Below are positions 26,175 through 34,981 of a stretch of DNA of 64,000 nucleotides, piece by piece. The notes below the pieces were generated by a model that saw only the letters and a list, made by a program, of their open reading frames with translations, was not told where the DNA came from and searched no databases. Source of the stretch: JACOMS01 sp964352785 (GTDB lineage: Bacteria > Pseudomonadota > Alphaproteobacteria > Caulobacterales > Maricaulaceae); assembly GCA_964352785.1 (NCBI GenBank), contig CAYGTI010000006.1:1-64000 (forward strand), in the 5' to 3' direction. Both the position numbers and the translations under genes were made by a program. The first letter of the stretch is position 1; each line of letters opens with the position of its first letter.

Positions 26175-27182
26175 TTAATCCAAGACGGCTTTTACAGCGG
26201 GGCCATAAGGAGATTTCCCTAGCATGGCTAATTGTGTTGTGGCTGAAACCGCATTGATGGCTTCTTGAGGGCGCGCAACAGGATGAAGGGCCAATCTTAG
26301 CGGCCGTGTTGCAGCAGGCATAGCAATAATTTTTGCGATACCGCGCGGAATATCCATAGGATCGGTATCTCCGCCGCCGCTACCCGTAGAGCCCATCCCT
26401 GACGTAAGGTTTGGGTAAGCTGTTAAGATTTCTTCAGGTAGGCGCTCTTTTAAACCGGACGAAAGTGTGGACTGGTTCTCCCATATATCTGTGGGATAAC
26501 CGCCGGGTTGAATAATGGTTATTTCAATATTTTGCTGTGCAACCTCATAGGCAAGCTGCTCGCTATAGGCCTCAAGGGCAAATTTTGTGGGAGAATATTG
26601 CCCGAAACCTGGAATGATGACTCGGCCAAGCTGTGATGTAACATTGAATACCTGTCCTTGTCCGCTTGCTCTCATGGCCGGTAGGACAGCGCGTGTCATT
26701 CGGTGTACACCAAACATATTTGTGTCAAATATAAGCTGTGTTGCGTCCATGTCTTGTGCTTCAATCGGGCCGGAAATAGCAATCCCGGCATTGTTGATTA
26801 AGACATCCAAGGCTCCGCCTGATGCTTCAAGGGCGGCCGCAACGCCGGATTTAACTTGTGCGTCGCTCGTGACATCAATCTCTATGACCGTAATATCTAA
26901 ACCTTCGCGAGCCGCGAGCTCTGTTAATTCAGTCGCTTCAGATCTGGGCAAGTTACGCATAGTGGCGAATACCTTCGCGCCTAAACGGGCATAATGCTCT
27001 GCGCCCAGGCGTCCGAAACCAGAAGAACTGCCTGTAATCAAGATTGATAAGCCTGACAGATCGATATCTTTTGTCGCATTTTCTGTTTTATCAGCCGCAT
27101 ATGCCGTCCCTGAGAGCGTTACGGCAGCAAGGCCAGCGCCGAGCATTAAGGTTCTACGATTAAGTTTGATGTCACTTGGCAT
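26175..27182 (-). CDS. Short-chain dehydrogenase/reductase with a Tat-type signal
   Basis: This classical SDR has 335 residues. After an N-terminal export signal with the twin-arginine motif NRRTLMLGAG and an AYA-A cleavage region, the Rossmann motif TGSSSGFG appears near residue 52. NNAGIA follows, then catalytic Ser in NVTSQLG with YSPTKFALEAY. The oxidoreductase core looks complete. The substrate is unknown. An exported NAD(P) enzyme is unusual because the periplasm lacks free cofactor; Tat export allows a prefolded, cofactor-loaded protein. It is convergent with recJ. Confidence 0.85.
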   Translation of the reverse strand: MPSDIKLNRRTLMLGAGLAAVTLSGTAYAADKTENATKDIDLSGLSILITGSSSGFGRLGAEHYARLGAKVFATMRNLPRSEATELTELAAREGLDITVIEIDVTSDAQVKSGVAAALEASGGALDVLINNAGIAISGPIEAQDMDATQLIFDTNMFGVHRMTRAVLPAMRASGQGQVFNVTSQLGRVIIPGFGQYSPTKFALEAYSEQLAYEVAQQNIEITIIQPGGYPTDIWENQSTLSSGLKERLPEEILTAYPNLTSGMGSTGSGGGDTDPMDIPRGIAKIIAMPAATRPLRLALHPVARPQEAINAVSATTQLAMLGKSPYGPAVKAVLD

Positions 27183-27300
27183 AAATATGTCCTCGGTTTT
27201 TCTGTTCTTACCAAAGCCGGACAGGAAAGTCTGATCATATTTTTGTTATGTCGATAGTGTAAGGAGGTGCCCTATATACTCTAAACGTCTTATCAAAATT

Positions 27301-28212
27301 TCAGGCTGTGCGGCCAATGTGGATTTCGCCGCGCTGTTTGGCCAGTTCGATTTGTTTTTGGCGTTCTTCGAAACGTATTTTTTGGTCATCACTCATTTTA
27401 TCATGACAGCGCGGGCAGGAGACACCCTTCACATAAAGAGGCGAGTCTTTTTCTTGTTGTGTTATTGGGTACCTGCAAGCGAAACACTGATCATAATCGG
27501 TTGGCTCAAGGCCGTGTTTGACCGCCACGCGTTGGTCAAACACAAAGCAATCACCAGACCAAAGACTACTCTCTCTGGGTTGAGTTTCGAGATATTTTAA
27601 TATGCCGCCTTTGAGGTGGTAGACATCCTCGTACCCATTTTTTTTCATAAAAGCGCTAGCCTTTTCGCAGCGGATGCCTCCCGTACAAAACATAGCGACT
27701 TTGGGTTTTTTGAGCTTGTCTTTATTTTGCTCAACCCAGTCGGGGAACTCCCGAAACGTTTGCGTATCTGGATTTATAGCGCCTTTAAATGTGCCAATTT
27801 CAACTTCATAATCGTTACGCGTATCAATTAAGACGACATCAGGATCAGTAATCAGAGCGTTCCAGTTCCCGGGATCAACATAAGTGCCGACGATCTCATT
27901 GGGATCAATGCCATCAACACCCATTGTGACGATTTCTTTTTTCAGGCGTACTTTCATGCGGTAAAATGGCATGTCTTCGGCACGGCTTTCTTTGTGCTCT
28001 AGGTTTGTTAGCCGACTATCTTTGCGTAAAAAATCGAGCAATTTACCAATCGCATTATCTGTCCCGGCAACCGTGCCGTTTATACCCTCATAGGCCAATA
28101 ATATAGTGCCTTTGATGCCGAGGTGATCGCATATCTCCTGCAGGGGTTCGCGCATGCCGTCATAGTTTGTGAGGCGTGAAAAATGATAGAGGGCCGCTAC
28201 GCAATAAGTCAT
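27301..28212 (-). CDS. trhO: Oxygen-dependent tRNA uridine(34) hydroxylase
   Basis: This 303-residue protein (YceA/TrhO family) forms 5-hydroxyuridine at the wobble position of certain tRNAs. An acylphosphatase-like N-terminal domain (about 1-95) precedes a rhodanese domain with VLIDTRNDYEVEIGTF and the active-site loop MFCTGGIRCEKASAFM. The C-terminus carries a zinc-like cysteine set (CFACRYP and CPRCHDKM). The length and domain order match the alphaproteobacterial members. Confidence 0.92.
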   Translation of the reverse strand: MTYCVAALYHFSRLTNYDGMREPLQEICDHLGIKGTILLAYEGINGTVAGTDNAIGKLLDFLRKDSRLTNLEHKESRAEDMPFYRMKVRLKKEIVTMGVDGIDPNEIVGTYVDPGNWNALITDPDVVLIDTRNDYEVEIGTFKGAINPDTQTFREFPDWVEQNKDKLKKPKVAMFCTGGIRCEKASAFMKKNGYEDVYHLKGGILKYLETQPRESSLWSGDCFVFDQRVAVKHGLEPTDYDQCFACRYPITQQEKDSPLYVKGVSCPRCHDKMSDDQKIRFEERQKQIELAKQRGEIHIGRTA

Positions 28213-28263
28213 GGCGAGCGTTTAGACGTTTGCGCGCTATGCGTCAATTCCAGCTATCAGTGG

Positions 28264-28719
28264 TTATGCCGTACCCGGTTTTCGGGTGAACTCGTTTTCA
28301 ATCAAGTCCTGATACGGTTGGAGAGCTTTAATGAAACTAATCATGCCAGCCGGAAGACCCTGATCGGTCATGTAATCTGTCAAAGCGTCTTCTATGATTT
28401 GCGGATCATCGCAGGTGTCGCGCAAAATACGCAGGTCTTTGACACCTCGGCCTGTTTTCAGCTCTTTAGTCAGTTTATTGACGGCTGAAGACAAGGCTAT
28501 AAGCTGAAACGGGCCCGGAGCCTTACCCTGCTCGAAGCTTTCTGCGCTTTTGCTGAGCGCTTTGATAATGTTCTTGGTGTCGCGTTCAATATAACCAATG
28601 GCGCGCTCTACGCGTGGCTCAATCCATTTCGCAGAGCACACCTCAACAGGATCATAGGTCGTGGCGCAGGCCGATAGCAATAAAGCTGTGGCAACACAAA
28701 GCGTTAAATTTAGCCGCAT
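28264..28719 (-). CDS. Small lipoprotein of unknown function
   Basis: This 151-residue protein starts with a lipoprotein signal and lipobox LSAC at residue 18. The mature part is predicted helical and opens with TTYDPVEVCSAKWIEPRVERAI, read here as the short motif CSAKWI. The ATG at 28719 has GAGG upstream with good spacing; the longer frame from 28776 has none. It lies 51 bases upstream of trhO on the same strand. No family was recognised. Confidence 0.65.
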   Translation of the reverse strand: MRLNLTLCVATALLLSACATTYDPVEVCSAKWIEPRVERAIGYIERDTKNIIKALSKSAESFEQGKAPGPFQLIALSSAVNKLTKELKTGRGVKDLRILRDTCDDPQIIEDALTDYMTDQGLPAGMISFIKALQPYQDLIENEFTRKPGTA

Positions 28720-28827
28720 ATTATTCCTCGCATTTTGTTTATCGTAAATAAAGATACGAAGAGCGCAAGGACGCAAAACAGATCGGTGAACCTGTTTTCT
28801 ACAAATACTTAAACCGCGCGAACGGGG

Positions 28828-29178
28828 TTATGTTTGTGAATTATAAGCTTGGTGTAGCGCGGCCTGTTGAACCTGTACGGGTTGTGGCTGCATCGGCTGC
28901 GGCGCGATTTGCGCTGGCGCAGCAGCCTGAACCGGAGCGGCTTGTCTGTCTTGGCCAACAGTCTTTATCGGCGCTACAATACGGTTTTGACCCTCATAGG
29001 CTCTCAAACCTTTGGCGGCATCAAGACATTCGGCATACATATCCAAAATATCGCTTTTATTTCGCTCACCCCAGACACCTTGGCCTTTGAGTTTGTTGAC
29101 AAGTTCAAAGGCAATTTCTTCTGGTGACTTTCCAGATGAGGCCGCTGCGAAACTTTTTGTATCATTTGACTCAGACAT
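28828..29178 (-). CDS. Hypothetical protein with Pro/Gln-rich tail
   Basis: This 116-residue soluble protein has a helical N-terminal half (KSPEEIAFELVNKLKG, KSDILDMYAECLDAA). Its C-terminal half is rich in Pro, Gln and Ala (APAQIAPQPMQPQPVQV) and probably disordered. The ATG at 29178 has GGAG seven bases upstream; an ATG at 29199 is less likely. It is divergent from the metalloprotease gene, sharing a 126-base intergenic region. No family was recognised. Confidence 0.55.
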   Translation of the reverse strand: MSESNDTKSFAAASSGKSPEEIAFELVNKLKGQGVWGERNKSDILDMYAECLDAAKGLRAYEGQNRIVAPIKTVGQDRQAAPVQAAAPAQIAPQPMQPQPVQVQQAALHQAYNSQT

Positions 29179-29304
29179 AATAACTCCATGAATTTTCATT
29201 TGGCTATCACACTCCGGTTAATGTTTTGTGAGGCTGCGTCAAATCCAACCGTGTCTCGACAGTCCCGTCGTTCCGCGCTACCACAGATAAAAATGGAGTC
29301 CCCG

Positions 29305-31740
29305 ATGCATTTAATTTTCAGATACTTACTTGTTTTTGTGGTTATGAACGCGGGCGCATTCGTGGCCGTAGCACAGGATCAAACATTTTCTAACGCAGTT
29401 GAAGGGCTGACCGTTAAACCCGGCTTTGTAGACCTTTATGTTGATGAGGATACTAATAAGGTTTTTGCGAAACTGCCCAAAGCTGGAAGCGACAAAATTT
29501 TACGGCGCGCGATTTATACGGCGCGCCTCACGGCAGGGTTAGGCTCTAACCCTGTTGGGCTTGATCGGGGCTGGGGCGATAGTGGGCGTATTATTGTTTT
29601 CAAAAAGTTTGGCGATAAAGTAATTATCGAAGCCGAAAATATGACGTACCGCGCGAGTAGCGCAAATATTCTCGAGCAAAGAGCCGTGAAAGAAAGTTTT
29701 GCGCCGTCCTTTCTTGCGGCGCTCAAAGTCACAGCCACGGATACTGACGGATCAGTTTTGGTTGATATGACTGATTTTTTAACCCGCGATGCTCTAGGCT
29801 TGGTCCAACACTTAAAAGATACAAAGCAGGGGAGTTTCTCTCTGCAAGCTGACCGGACTTTTGTGGACACACAAAATGTTTTCGTCTTTCCGGATAACGC
29901 CGAGCTTGATGTGTTTGTGACGCTGTCATCGCAAGATCCGGGCCGTGAAGTCGCCACTACAGCGGCAAACGGAATGGATGTCACGCTTGTGCAGCATCAT
30001 TCATTTGTGCGTTTGCCGCCCGCTGGTTTTGACATGCGGGTATCTGATCCACGCATGGGCGCCATCGAAGAGGTTCATTATGATTACAGCGCGGCTCTTG
30101 ATGAGAGCATTGTTAAAAAACTGGCGCGGAGATACCGCCTACAAAAGGACTCAAATGGTAAAACCATAAAACCTATCGTGTTTTATATTGATAGCGGCGC
30201 GCCGGAGCCTGTTCGCTCTGCCTTGGTTGAAGGGGCGGAATGGTGGATAGAGGCTTTCGCCGCCGCCGGATTTCCGGATGGATACCGTGTTGAGCTGCTT
30301 CCCGCTGATTATCACCCCCTAGATGTGCGCTATAATGTGGTGCAGTGGGTTCACAGACAAACGAGAGGCTGGTCTTATGGCGGCGGGGTGTCTGACCCGC
30401 GCACAGGCGAAATGCTGAAAGGTCACGTTAATTTGGGTTCACTCAGAGTGCGCCAAGACCTCATGATTTTTGAAGGCTTGGCAGGAACAGCCAAGACAGG
30501 TACAGGCACGGATGATGATCCTATAGAATTATCCTTGGATCGTATTCGGCAGCTTTCAGCGCACGAGGTCGGTCACTCTTTAGGCTTTGCCCATAATTTT
30601 GCAGCCAGCAGTTACGGTAAAGGCTCGGTGATGGATTATCCCGCGCCGGACGTCAGAGCGGTGAACGGGGGTTTGGATTTTAGCCAAACTTACGGCGTCG
30701 GCATTGGAGCTTGGGACAAGCATGCGGCGATATTACTGTATGGTGAACTGACACCTCAAGAGCGAGAAGAAAAGATACAGCAGGCGAAGATTGATGGCCT
30801 TTTATATGTGGCCGACTCGCAGGGCCGTAGCCTCGGGTCAGGACACCCCAAAGCGGCCGTATGGGATAACGGTGAAAATGCAGCGGACAGTCTGCGTAAT
30901 GTCATGGAGGTACGCCGGATTGCTTTACAGGGCTTCGGCCCGGACCGTCTCAAAGCTGGTCAGCCGATATCCGATCTGAATAAGGTTATCGTCCCGATTT
31001 ACCTCTATCATCGCTATCAAACCGCCGCTGCGTCTAAGCTCATCGGAGGCATGGATTTCGGCTATGATCTGGCCGAAGCAGATGCATCGCCAGCTCAAAT
31101 TGTCCCGCCTAAAGTGCAGCGCGATGCCCTTGACGCCATTTTAATGACGCTTAATCCGTCTGCGTTGGATATCTCGGATGAGACCTTGTCTTATTTGACG
31201 CCGTCGCTTGTTAGTTATTCTATTGCGGATAGCGACAGAGAGCTATTTCGGCGCACGGCATATCCGGCCTTTGACGTGGTTGCCGCGGCGGATACGGCGG
31301 TAAGCCTGACATTTGACGCGCTTTTACATCCTGTACGCGCGGCTCGCCTCGTTGAGTTCAAGCGTAGGGATAAGGCAAATTTGGGCTTCGAAGATGTGCT
31401 GGACGCCATAAACAAGACTGTTTTGCAAACACCTCCATCCGGGCGACAAGAGGAAATCAGCCGTGTTGTTCAAGCCCGTTATATGTACAGTTTAATGGAC
31501 CTTATTGATAGTTCTGCTGCGCCATCTGTTAAGGCCCGCGCAAAATCTGCACTGTCGAATATGCCTAAAACTCTGTCACGCTGGAAATCAGACTATGCAG
31601 ATTTTATTACAGCAGAAATTAAGCGCTTTGAATCCCGCCCTGCCGAAGCAGCCCGTGTTATCCTGAAAGAGCAAGCTTTACCCCCGGGCTCCCCGATTGG
31701 TATGTATGAAACCTGTTGGCATTGTGAGCCTGTGCAATAA
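29305..31740 (+). CDS. Secreted zinc-dependent metalloprotease (DUF5117/DUF4953 type)
   Basis: This exported protein of about 811 residues has a signal peptide ending near VAVAQD. The N-terminal part resembles DUF5117 (VSDPRMGAIEEVHYDY), and the catalytic domain has the extended zinc site HEVGHSLGFAHN with a met-turn region SVMDYPAP. RQTRGWSYGGGVSDPRTGE is a family hallmark. The last residues form CWHC, which may bind metal or make a disulfide. Substrates are unknown. The ATG at 29305 is supported by GGAG six bases upstream. It ends one base before the convergent MFS gene's stop. Confidence 0.88.
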   Translation: MHLIFRYLLVFVVMNAGAFVAVAQDQTFSNAVEGLTVKPGFVDLYVDEDTNKVFAKLPKAGSDKILRRAIYTARLTAGLGSNPVGLDRGWGDSGRIIVFKKFGDKVIIEAENMTYRASSANILEQRAVKESFAPSFLAALKVTATDTDGSVLVDMTDFLTRDALGLVQHLKDTKQGSFSLQADRTFVDTQNVFVFPDNAELDVFVTLSSQDPGREVATTAANGMDVTLVQHHSFVRLPPAGFDMRVSDPRMGAIEEVHYDYSAALDESIVKKLARRYRLQKDSNGKTIKPIVFYIDSGAPEPVRSALVEGAEWWIEAFAAAGFPDGYRVELLPADYHPLDVRYNVVQWVHRQTRGWSYGGGVSDPRTGEMLKGHVNLGSLRVRQDLMIFEGLAGTAKTGTGTDDDPIELSLDRIRQLSAHEVGHSLGFAHNFAASSYGKGSVMDYPAPDVRAVNGGLDFSQTYGVGIGAWDKHAAILLYGELTPQEREEKIQQAKIDGLLYVADSQGRSLGSGHPKAAVWDNGENAADSLRNVMEVRRIALQGFGPDRLKAGQPISDLNKVIVPIYLYHRYQTAAASKLIGGMDFGYDLAEADASPAQIVPPKVQRDALDAILMTLNPSALDISDETLSYLTPSLVSYSIADSDRELFRRTAYPAFDVVAAADTAVSLTFDALLHPVRAARLVEFKRRDKANLGFEDVLDAINKTVLQTPPSGRQEEISRVVQARYMYSLMDLIDSSAAPSVKARAKSALSNMPKTLSRWKSDYADFITAEIKRFESRPAEAARVILKEQALPPGSPIGMYETCWHCEPVQ

Positions 31741-31741
31741 G

Positions 31742-33046
31742 TCACCCTTTTATGGGGTCTTTTATTTCTGCAATTGGTTGTAATTGTTCTATATCTGATA
31801 CGTCATCTTTTTTTGGTGATAACTGACGATCCTCTTTGTTCGTGACTAGCAGGTAGGTTATAAGAGCGGTAATGGCTAGCGAGCCTGCAAGGTAGAACGG
31901 CGCTCCAGGCACATAAGTGTCTGCGCCGTCTGCGCCAAAATGCTCGAAACTACGTGTCATAGCGATAGGCCCAAGCATAAGCGCGAAACCTTGCGCCGCG
32001 CCAATCGCGCCTTGTAATTCTCCTTGTTCCGAGGGGCCCACTCGGCTGGACATCATATTGGAGAGCGCGGGGTTATACAGACCTGCAAAGGCCGCAAACG
32101 GGCCCATAGCATAAATCATCCATCCGGCATTCGCATACCCCAGTCCAATATAGGCACAGGCTGCTGAGATCATCCCCATGACCCCGGCCCAAAATAGACC
32201 AATTTTGGGTATAATAATACGGATAAGACCGCCCTGAACTATAATGCTTGCCAAACCAAACGCGCCAAGGGAAATACCGACTTCGCGAGATGTCCAGTCG
32301 AGCTTTTCCATAATCGAGAACGCGTAGGCGCTGGGATAAGTTGTATGCGCGGCAGCGAGAATGAATAAGACAAACACCAAACCTTTAACGCCTTTAACCC
32401 GGCCAAGCGAACGGATGGAACCAAATGGATTGGCCCGCCGCCAGTTAAATGGGCGTCTGTTTTCTTCGCTCAATGTTTCAGGCAAAAAGATCAGGCCGTA
32501 AACCACATTAATCATAGAGATCACACCTGCCGCAATGAAGGGGACACGCGGCCCATATTCGCCCAGATAACCGCCGATGAACGGGCCCAGCATAAACCCA
32601 ACGCCAAACGCGGCTCCCACAAGCCCAAAGTTCTGTGCGCGGGTTTCTGGCGGTGTAATATCCGCGATATAGGCATTCGCAGTCGAGAAGGTCGCGCCTA
32701 AAGCCCCCGCGATTAACCGGCCTAGATAAAGAAAAACGATGGTCGGAGCAAATCCCATTAAGAAGTAATCTAGTCCTAACCCCAAAAGTGATAAGATCAT
32801 AATGGGCCGCCGCCCGTAGGCGTCGGACAAAGCGCCTACAATAGGCATAAAAAAGAACTGCATAACAGCAAACCAGAACGTCAACCACCCGCCATGAATG
32901 GCGGCTTCGTTGAGGGGTAAATCTGTCAACTCTGTTAAGAGGTCGGGCAGTACAGGGATGATGATCCCAAAGCCAATGGAATTGATCATTACCGTGATCA
33001 AAACGAAGATCATGGCATTTTTACTGTGTTTGCGAGCTGCGGTCAT
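31742..33046 (-). CDS. MFS efflux transporter, TetA-like
   Basis: This integral membrane protein of 434 residues has about 12 predicted helices. The N-terminal half has the DHA1/Tet-type signature: INSIGFGIIIPVLPDLL in helix 1, motif A in GALSDAYGRRPIMILS, and GRLIAGALGATFSTANAYIAD in helix 4/5. It is a proton-coupled exporter by family. The substrate cannot be predicted, and many such alphaproteobacterial copies do not give tetracycline resistance. It ends in a charged cytoplasmic tail. The start lies 14 bases after the rppH stop, so the two may be co-transcribed. Confidence 0.85.
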   Translation of the reverse strand: MTAARKHSKNAMIFVLITVMINSIGFGIIIPVLPDLLTELTDLPLNEAAIHGGWLTFWFAVMQFFFMPIVGALSDAYGRRPIMILSLLGLGLDYFLMGFAPTIVFLYLGRLIAGALGATFSTANAYIADITPPETRAQNFGLVGAAFGVGFMLGPFIGGYLGEYGPRVPFIAAGVISMINVVYGLIFLPETLSEENRRPFNWRRANPFGSIRSLGRVKGVKGLVFVLFILAAAHTTYPSAYAFSIMEKLDWTSREVGISLGAFGLASIIVQGGLIRIIIPKIGLFWAGVMGMISAACAYIGLGYANAGWMIYAMGPFAAFAGLYNPALSNMMSSRVGPSEQGELQGAIGAAQGFALMLGPIAMTRSFEHFGADGADTYVPGAPFYLAGSLAITALITYLLVTNKEDRQLSPKKDDVSDIEQLQPIAEIKDPIKG

Positions 33047-33060
33047 TTAAAGCCTGTAGG

Positions 33061-33561
33061 CTATTTTTCCGGTTCCGCATACCCTGCAAATTCAATCACT
33101 AAGCGTTCATAAACTTTGCGCTTGAAAGGAACGATTAAAGAAGGCGTCTCTGACAACTCCCCCCAGCGCCAAGACGAAAACTCTTTAGAGGAATGCGCTT
33201 TAAGGTCGACATGTTTATCTTTGGACGTGAGCCGGGCTGCGTACCATTTTTGTTTTTGGCCACTCCATCCTTTTGTAGATTTTCGGCCTTTGTAATCGAC
33301 GGGAAAGTCATAATAAAGCCAGCCTTTAGAGCGACCCAAAATTTCAATATGCTTGGCCTTCAATCCGGTTTCTTCCCGCAGCTCGCGAAACGCAGCCTGT
33401 TTGGGTGTCTCGCCTTTATCAATGCCGCCTTGCGGGAACTGCCATCTATATGTACTTTTTTCGCCGCGGCGCTCGCCTAGCCAGACCTGTCCCTGTTTAT
33501 TGAAAACGATGATGCCGACGGCGCGTCGATATGTTGCCTTATCGGCTGTTGGAGATGTCAT
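33061..33561 (-). CDS. rppH: RNA pyrophosphohydrolase (Nudix)
   Basis: This 166-residue Nudix hydrolase removes pyrophosphate from the 5' end of mRNAs to start decay. The start YRRAVGIIVFNKQGQVWLGER and WQFPQGGIDKGE precede the Nudix box, whose catalytic part is FRELREETGL. SSWRWGEL and LIVPFKRKVY are typical of the RppH/IalA group. Its ATG is two bases after the stop of the polysaccharide deacetylase-like gene, indicating one transcript. Confidence 0.93.
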   Translation of the reverse strand: MTSPTADKATYRRAVGIIVFNKQGQVWLGERRGEKSTYRWQFPQGGIDKGETPKQAAFRELREETGLKAKHIEILGRSKGWLYYDFPVDYKGRKSTKGWSGQKQKWYAARLTSKDKHVDLKAHSSKEFSSWRWGELSETPSLIVPFKRKVYERLVIEFAGYAEPEK

Positions 33562-33563
33562 GA

Positions 33564-34850
33564 TTAGCGCGCGCGGCTCAAAGCGTAAGAGGCCGGAGCC
33601 AATTGAAGGTTTTTATCAGCATGGTCTGACACCCAAGATTTAATTTGATCGATTGTACCCGCATAAGCAAAGCCAAAGCCGATAGGCGTTCGTCCTGTCG
33701 TCGCTTGGGCTTCCAAACGCAAAAACTCCGTTTTAATCGCAGAGGATTCGTTGATATTATCAATCAGCGTATAAGCTTGCGTATAAGGCAAACCAATGCT
33801 CGCTGATAAGGCTGGCAGTGTTTGAGCCGCGTTAGATCCGTCAAAAATTAACCCTAAGCCTGCATCAGAGAGGTGCGTGAAAATTGGAGCTAGGATGTCC
33901 GCGCGTTTTGTCAAAACGTCACCATTATAGTTTGTTACCGCAAAATACCCTTGGGCCCGGCTGAGAAGCCAATCAAGGTTGCGTATGTTTCGGCTCGCAC
34001 TGACATCTGTTTTGAGAGTGTGATCGGCGCCAGGCTCAGACGCGTCGAAATTTTGTGACTCCATAGGAAGCTCTATGAGGACTTCGTGGCCAGATGACCG
34101 GGCTTGGTTTATCCAGCTTTGCAGTCCGTCAGCATGTGCAGCAAAAGAAAGCGTGACCTCAGGGGGTAATTCATTGATTGCGCGGAGCGTCACAGCATTA
34201 TCAATGCCTAAGCCTCCAACGATTAGCGAGACCGTGTTCTTGCCGCTAATTGGAGAGAACGGGCGAGCATAAGCTGTAACAGGTTTACGTCCATCAGCCG
34301 CAGGTTGCGGAATTGGCCCGAACGGACTTGGCCGCGACAGGCCCGGTAAAGGCGCGCGAAGCAGCGGAGAACTGACGGGGGCGCTGCCATCGAGCGGTTT
34401 GCCGTCTATCAGGATCGTCTTTGGACCGCGCGTTTGCGGGACTGTGGTGTTGGCGGGTAATGTAAGCGGTTGTGAGCCTGCAAGGTTATCTTCAGTGGTG
34501 CCACCGGAGCCGTTGATAGGGTTTCCCAGTGCATCAACGTTATTTCTAACACGCTGTGATTCTGTTGGATTGGATCCAAGAGGGACATCGCTCATAAGGA
34601 GATCCGGTAGAGCGCCAGCAGCGCCGTCAAGCGTGTCGGATGACGGCGGCAAAGGCACTGGATCAACTCCCACATAACCTTTTGCAATGGCATCTTGGGG
34701 ATTGCTGAGCATTTTTGTCACAAAAAATATAATGCCAGCAATTATACTTGTAATGATAAGGGCTCGTAGTAAATGACGGCGCAAAGACGGCAGCTTTCGC
34801 GGCTTCCGCTTGATGATCATGACCGAGCTAAGATTATATTGATCTTGCAT
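33564..34850 (-). CDS. Divergent polysaccharide deacetylase family protein
   Basis: This 428-residue protein has a single N-terminal membrane anchor (about residues 27-46) and a long Pro/Gly-rich linker. The C-terminal divergent polysaccharide deacetylase (YibQ-like) domain shows VSLIVGGLGIDNAVT, VLIELPMES and AVTNYNGDVLT. The family keeps the deacetylase-type barrel; its role in envelope maintenance is inferred from its usual place between the S41 protease and rppH. The ATG at 34850 has no clear ribosome site, and the ATG at 34820 is an alternative that keeps the anchor. Confidence 0.85.
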   Translation of the reverse strand: MQDQYNLSSVMIIKRKPRKLPSLRRHLLRALIITSIIAGIIFFVTKMLSNPQDAIAKGYVGVDPVPLPPSSDTLDGAAGALPDLLMSDVPLGSNPTESQRVRNNVDALGNPINGSGGTTEDNLAGSQPLTLPANTTVPQTRGPKTILIDGKPLDGSAPVSSPLLRAPLPGLSRPSPFGPIPQPAADGRKPVTAYARPFSPISGKNTVSLIVGGLGIDNAVTLRAINELPPEVTLSFAAHADGLQSWINQARSSGHEVLIELPMESQNFDASEPGADHTLKTDVSASRNIRNLDWLLSRAQGYFAVTNYNGDVLTKRADILAPIFTHLSDAGLGLIFDGSNAAQTLPALSASIGLPYTQAYTLIDNINESSAIKTEFLRLEAQATTGRTPIGFGFAYAGTIDQIKSWVSDHADKNLQLAPASYALSRAR

Positions 34851-34900
34851 ATTCGGCTCATAGCGCTGTTCGGACTTAACGTCTAGACAGCACTACATTT

Positions 34901-34925
34901 CAATATCACATGATTTGTGATATTG
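34901..34925. repeat. Perfect 10-bp AT-rich inverted repeat
   Basis: CAATATCACA and TGTGATATTG are exact inverted copies around a 5-base loop, in the 131-base gap between the S41 protease and the deacetylase-like gene. Without a T-tract it could be an operator or a weak RNA hairpin. Confidence 0.4.
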
Positions 34926-34981
34926 CGGAGTTCAAATATTTGATGTGTGAATTGGGGTGGGCGTGGCCGGTACAGAGCGGC

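Noticed and set aside
31742..33046. Calling the MFS protein a tetracycline-resistance determinant
   Set aside because: Only family-level motifs are visible. No neighbouring tetR-type regulator or mobile context supports a resistance role.
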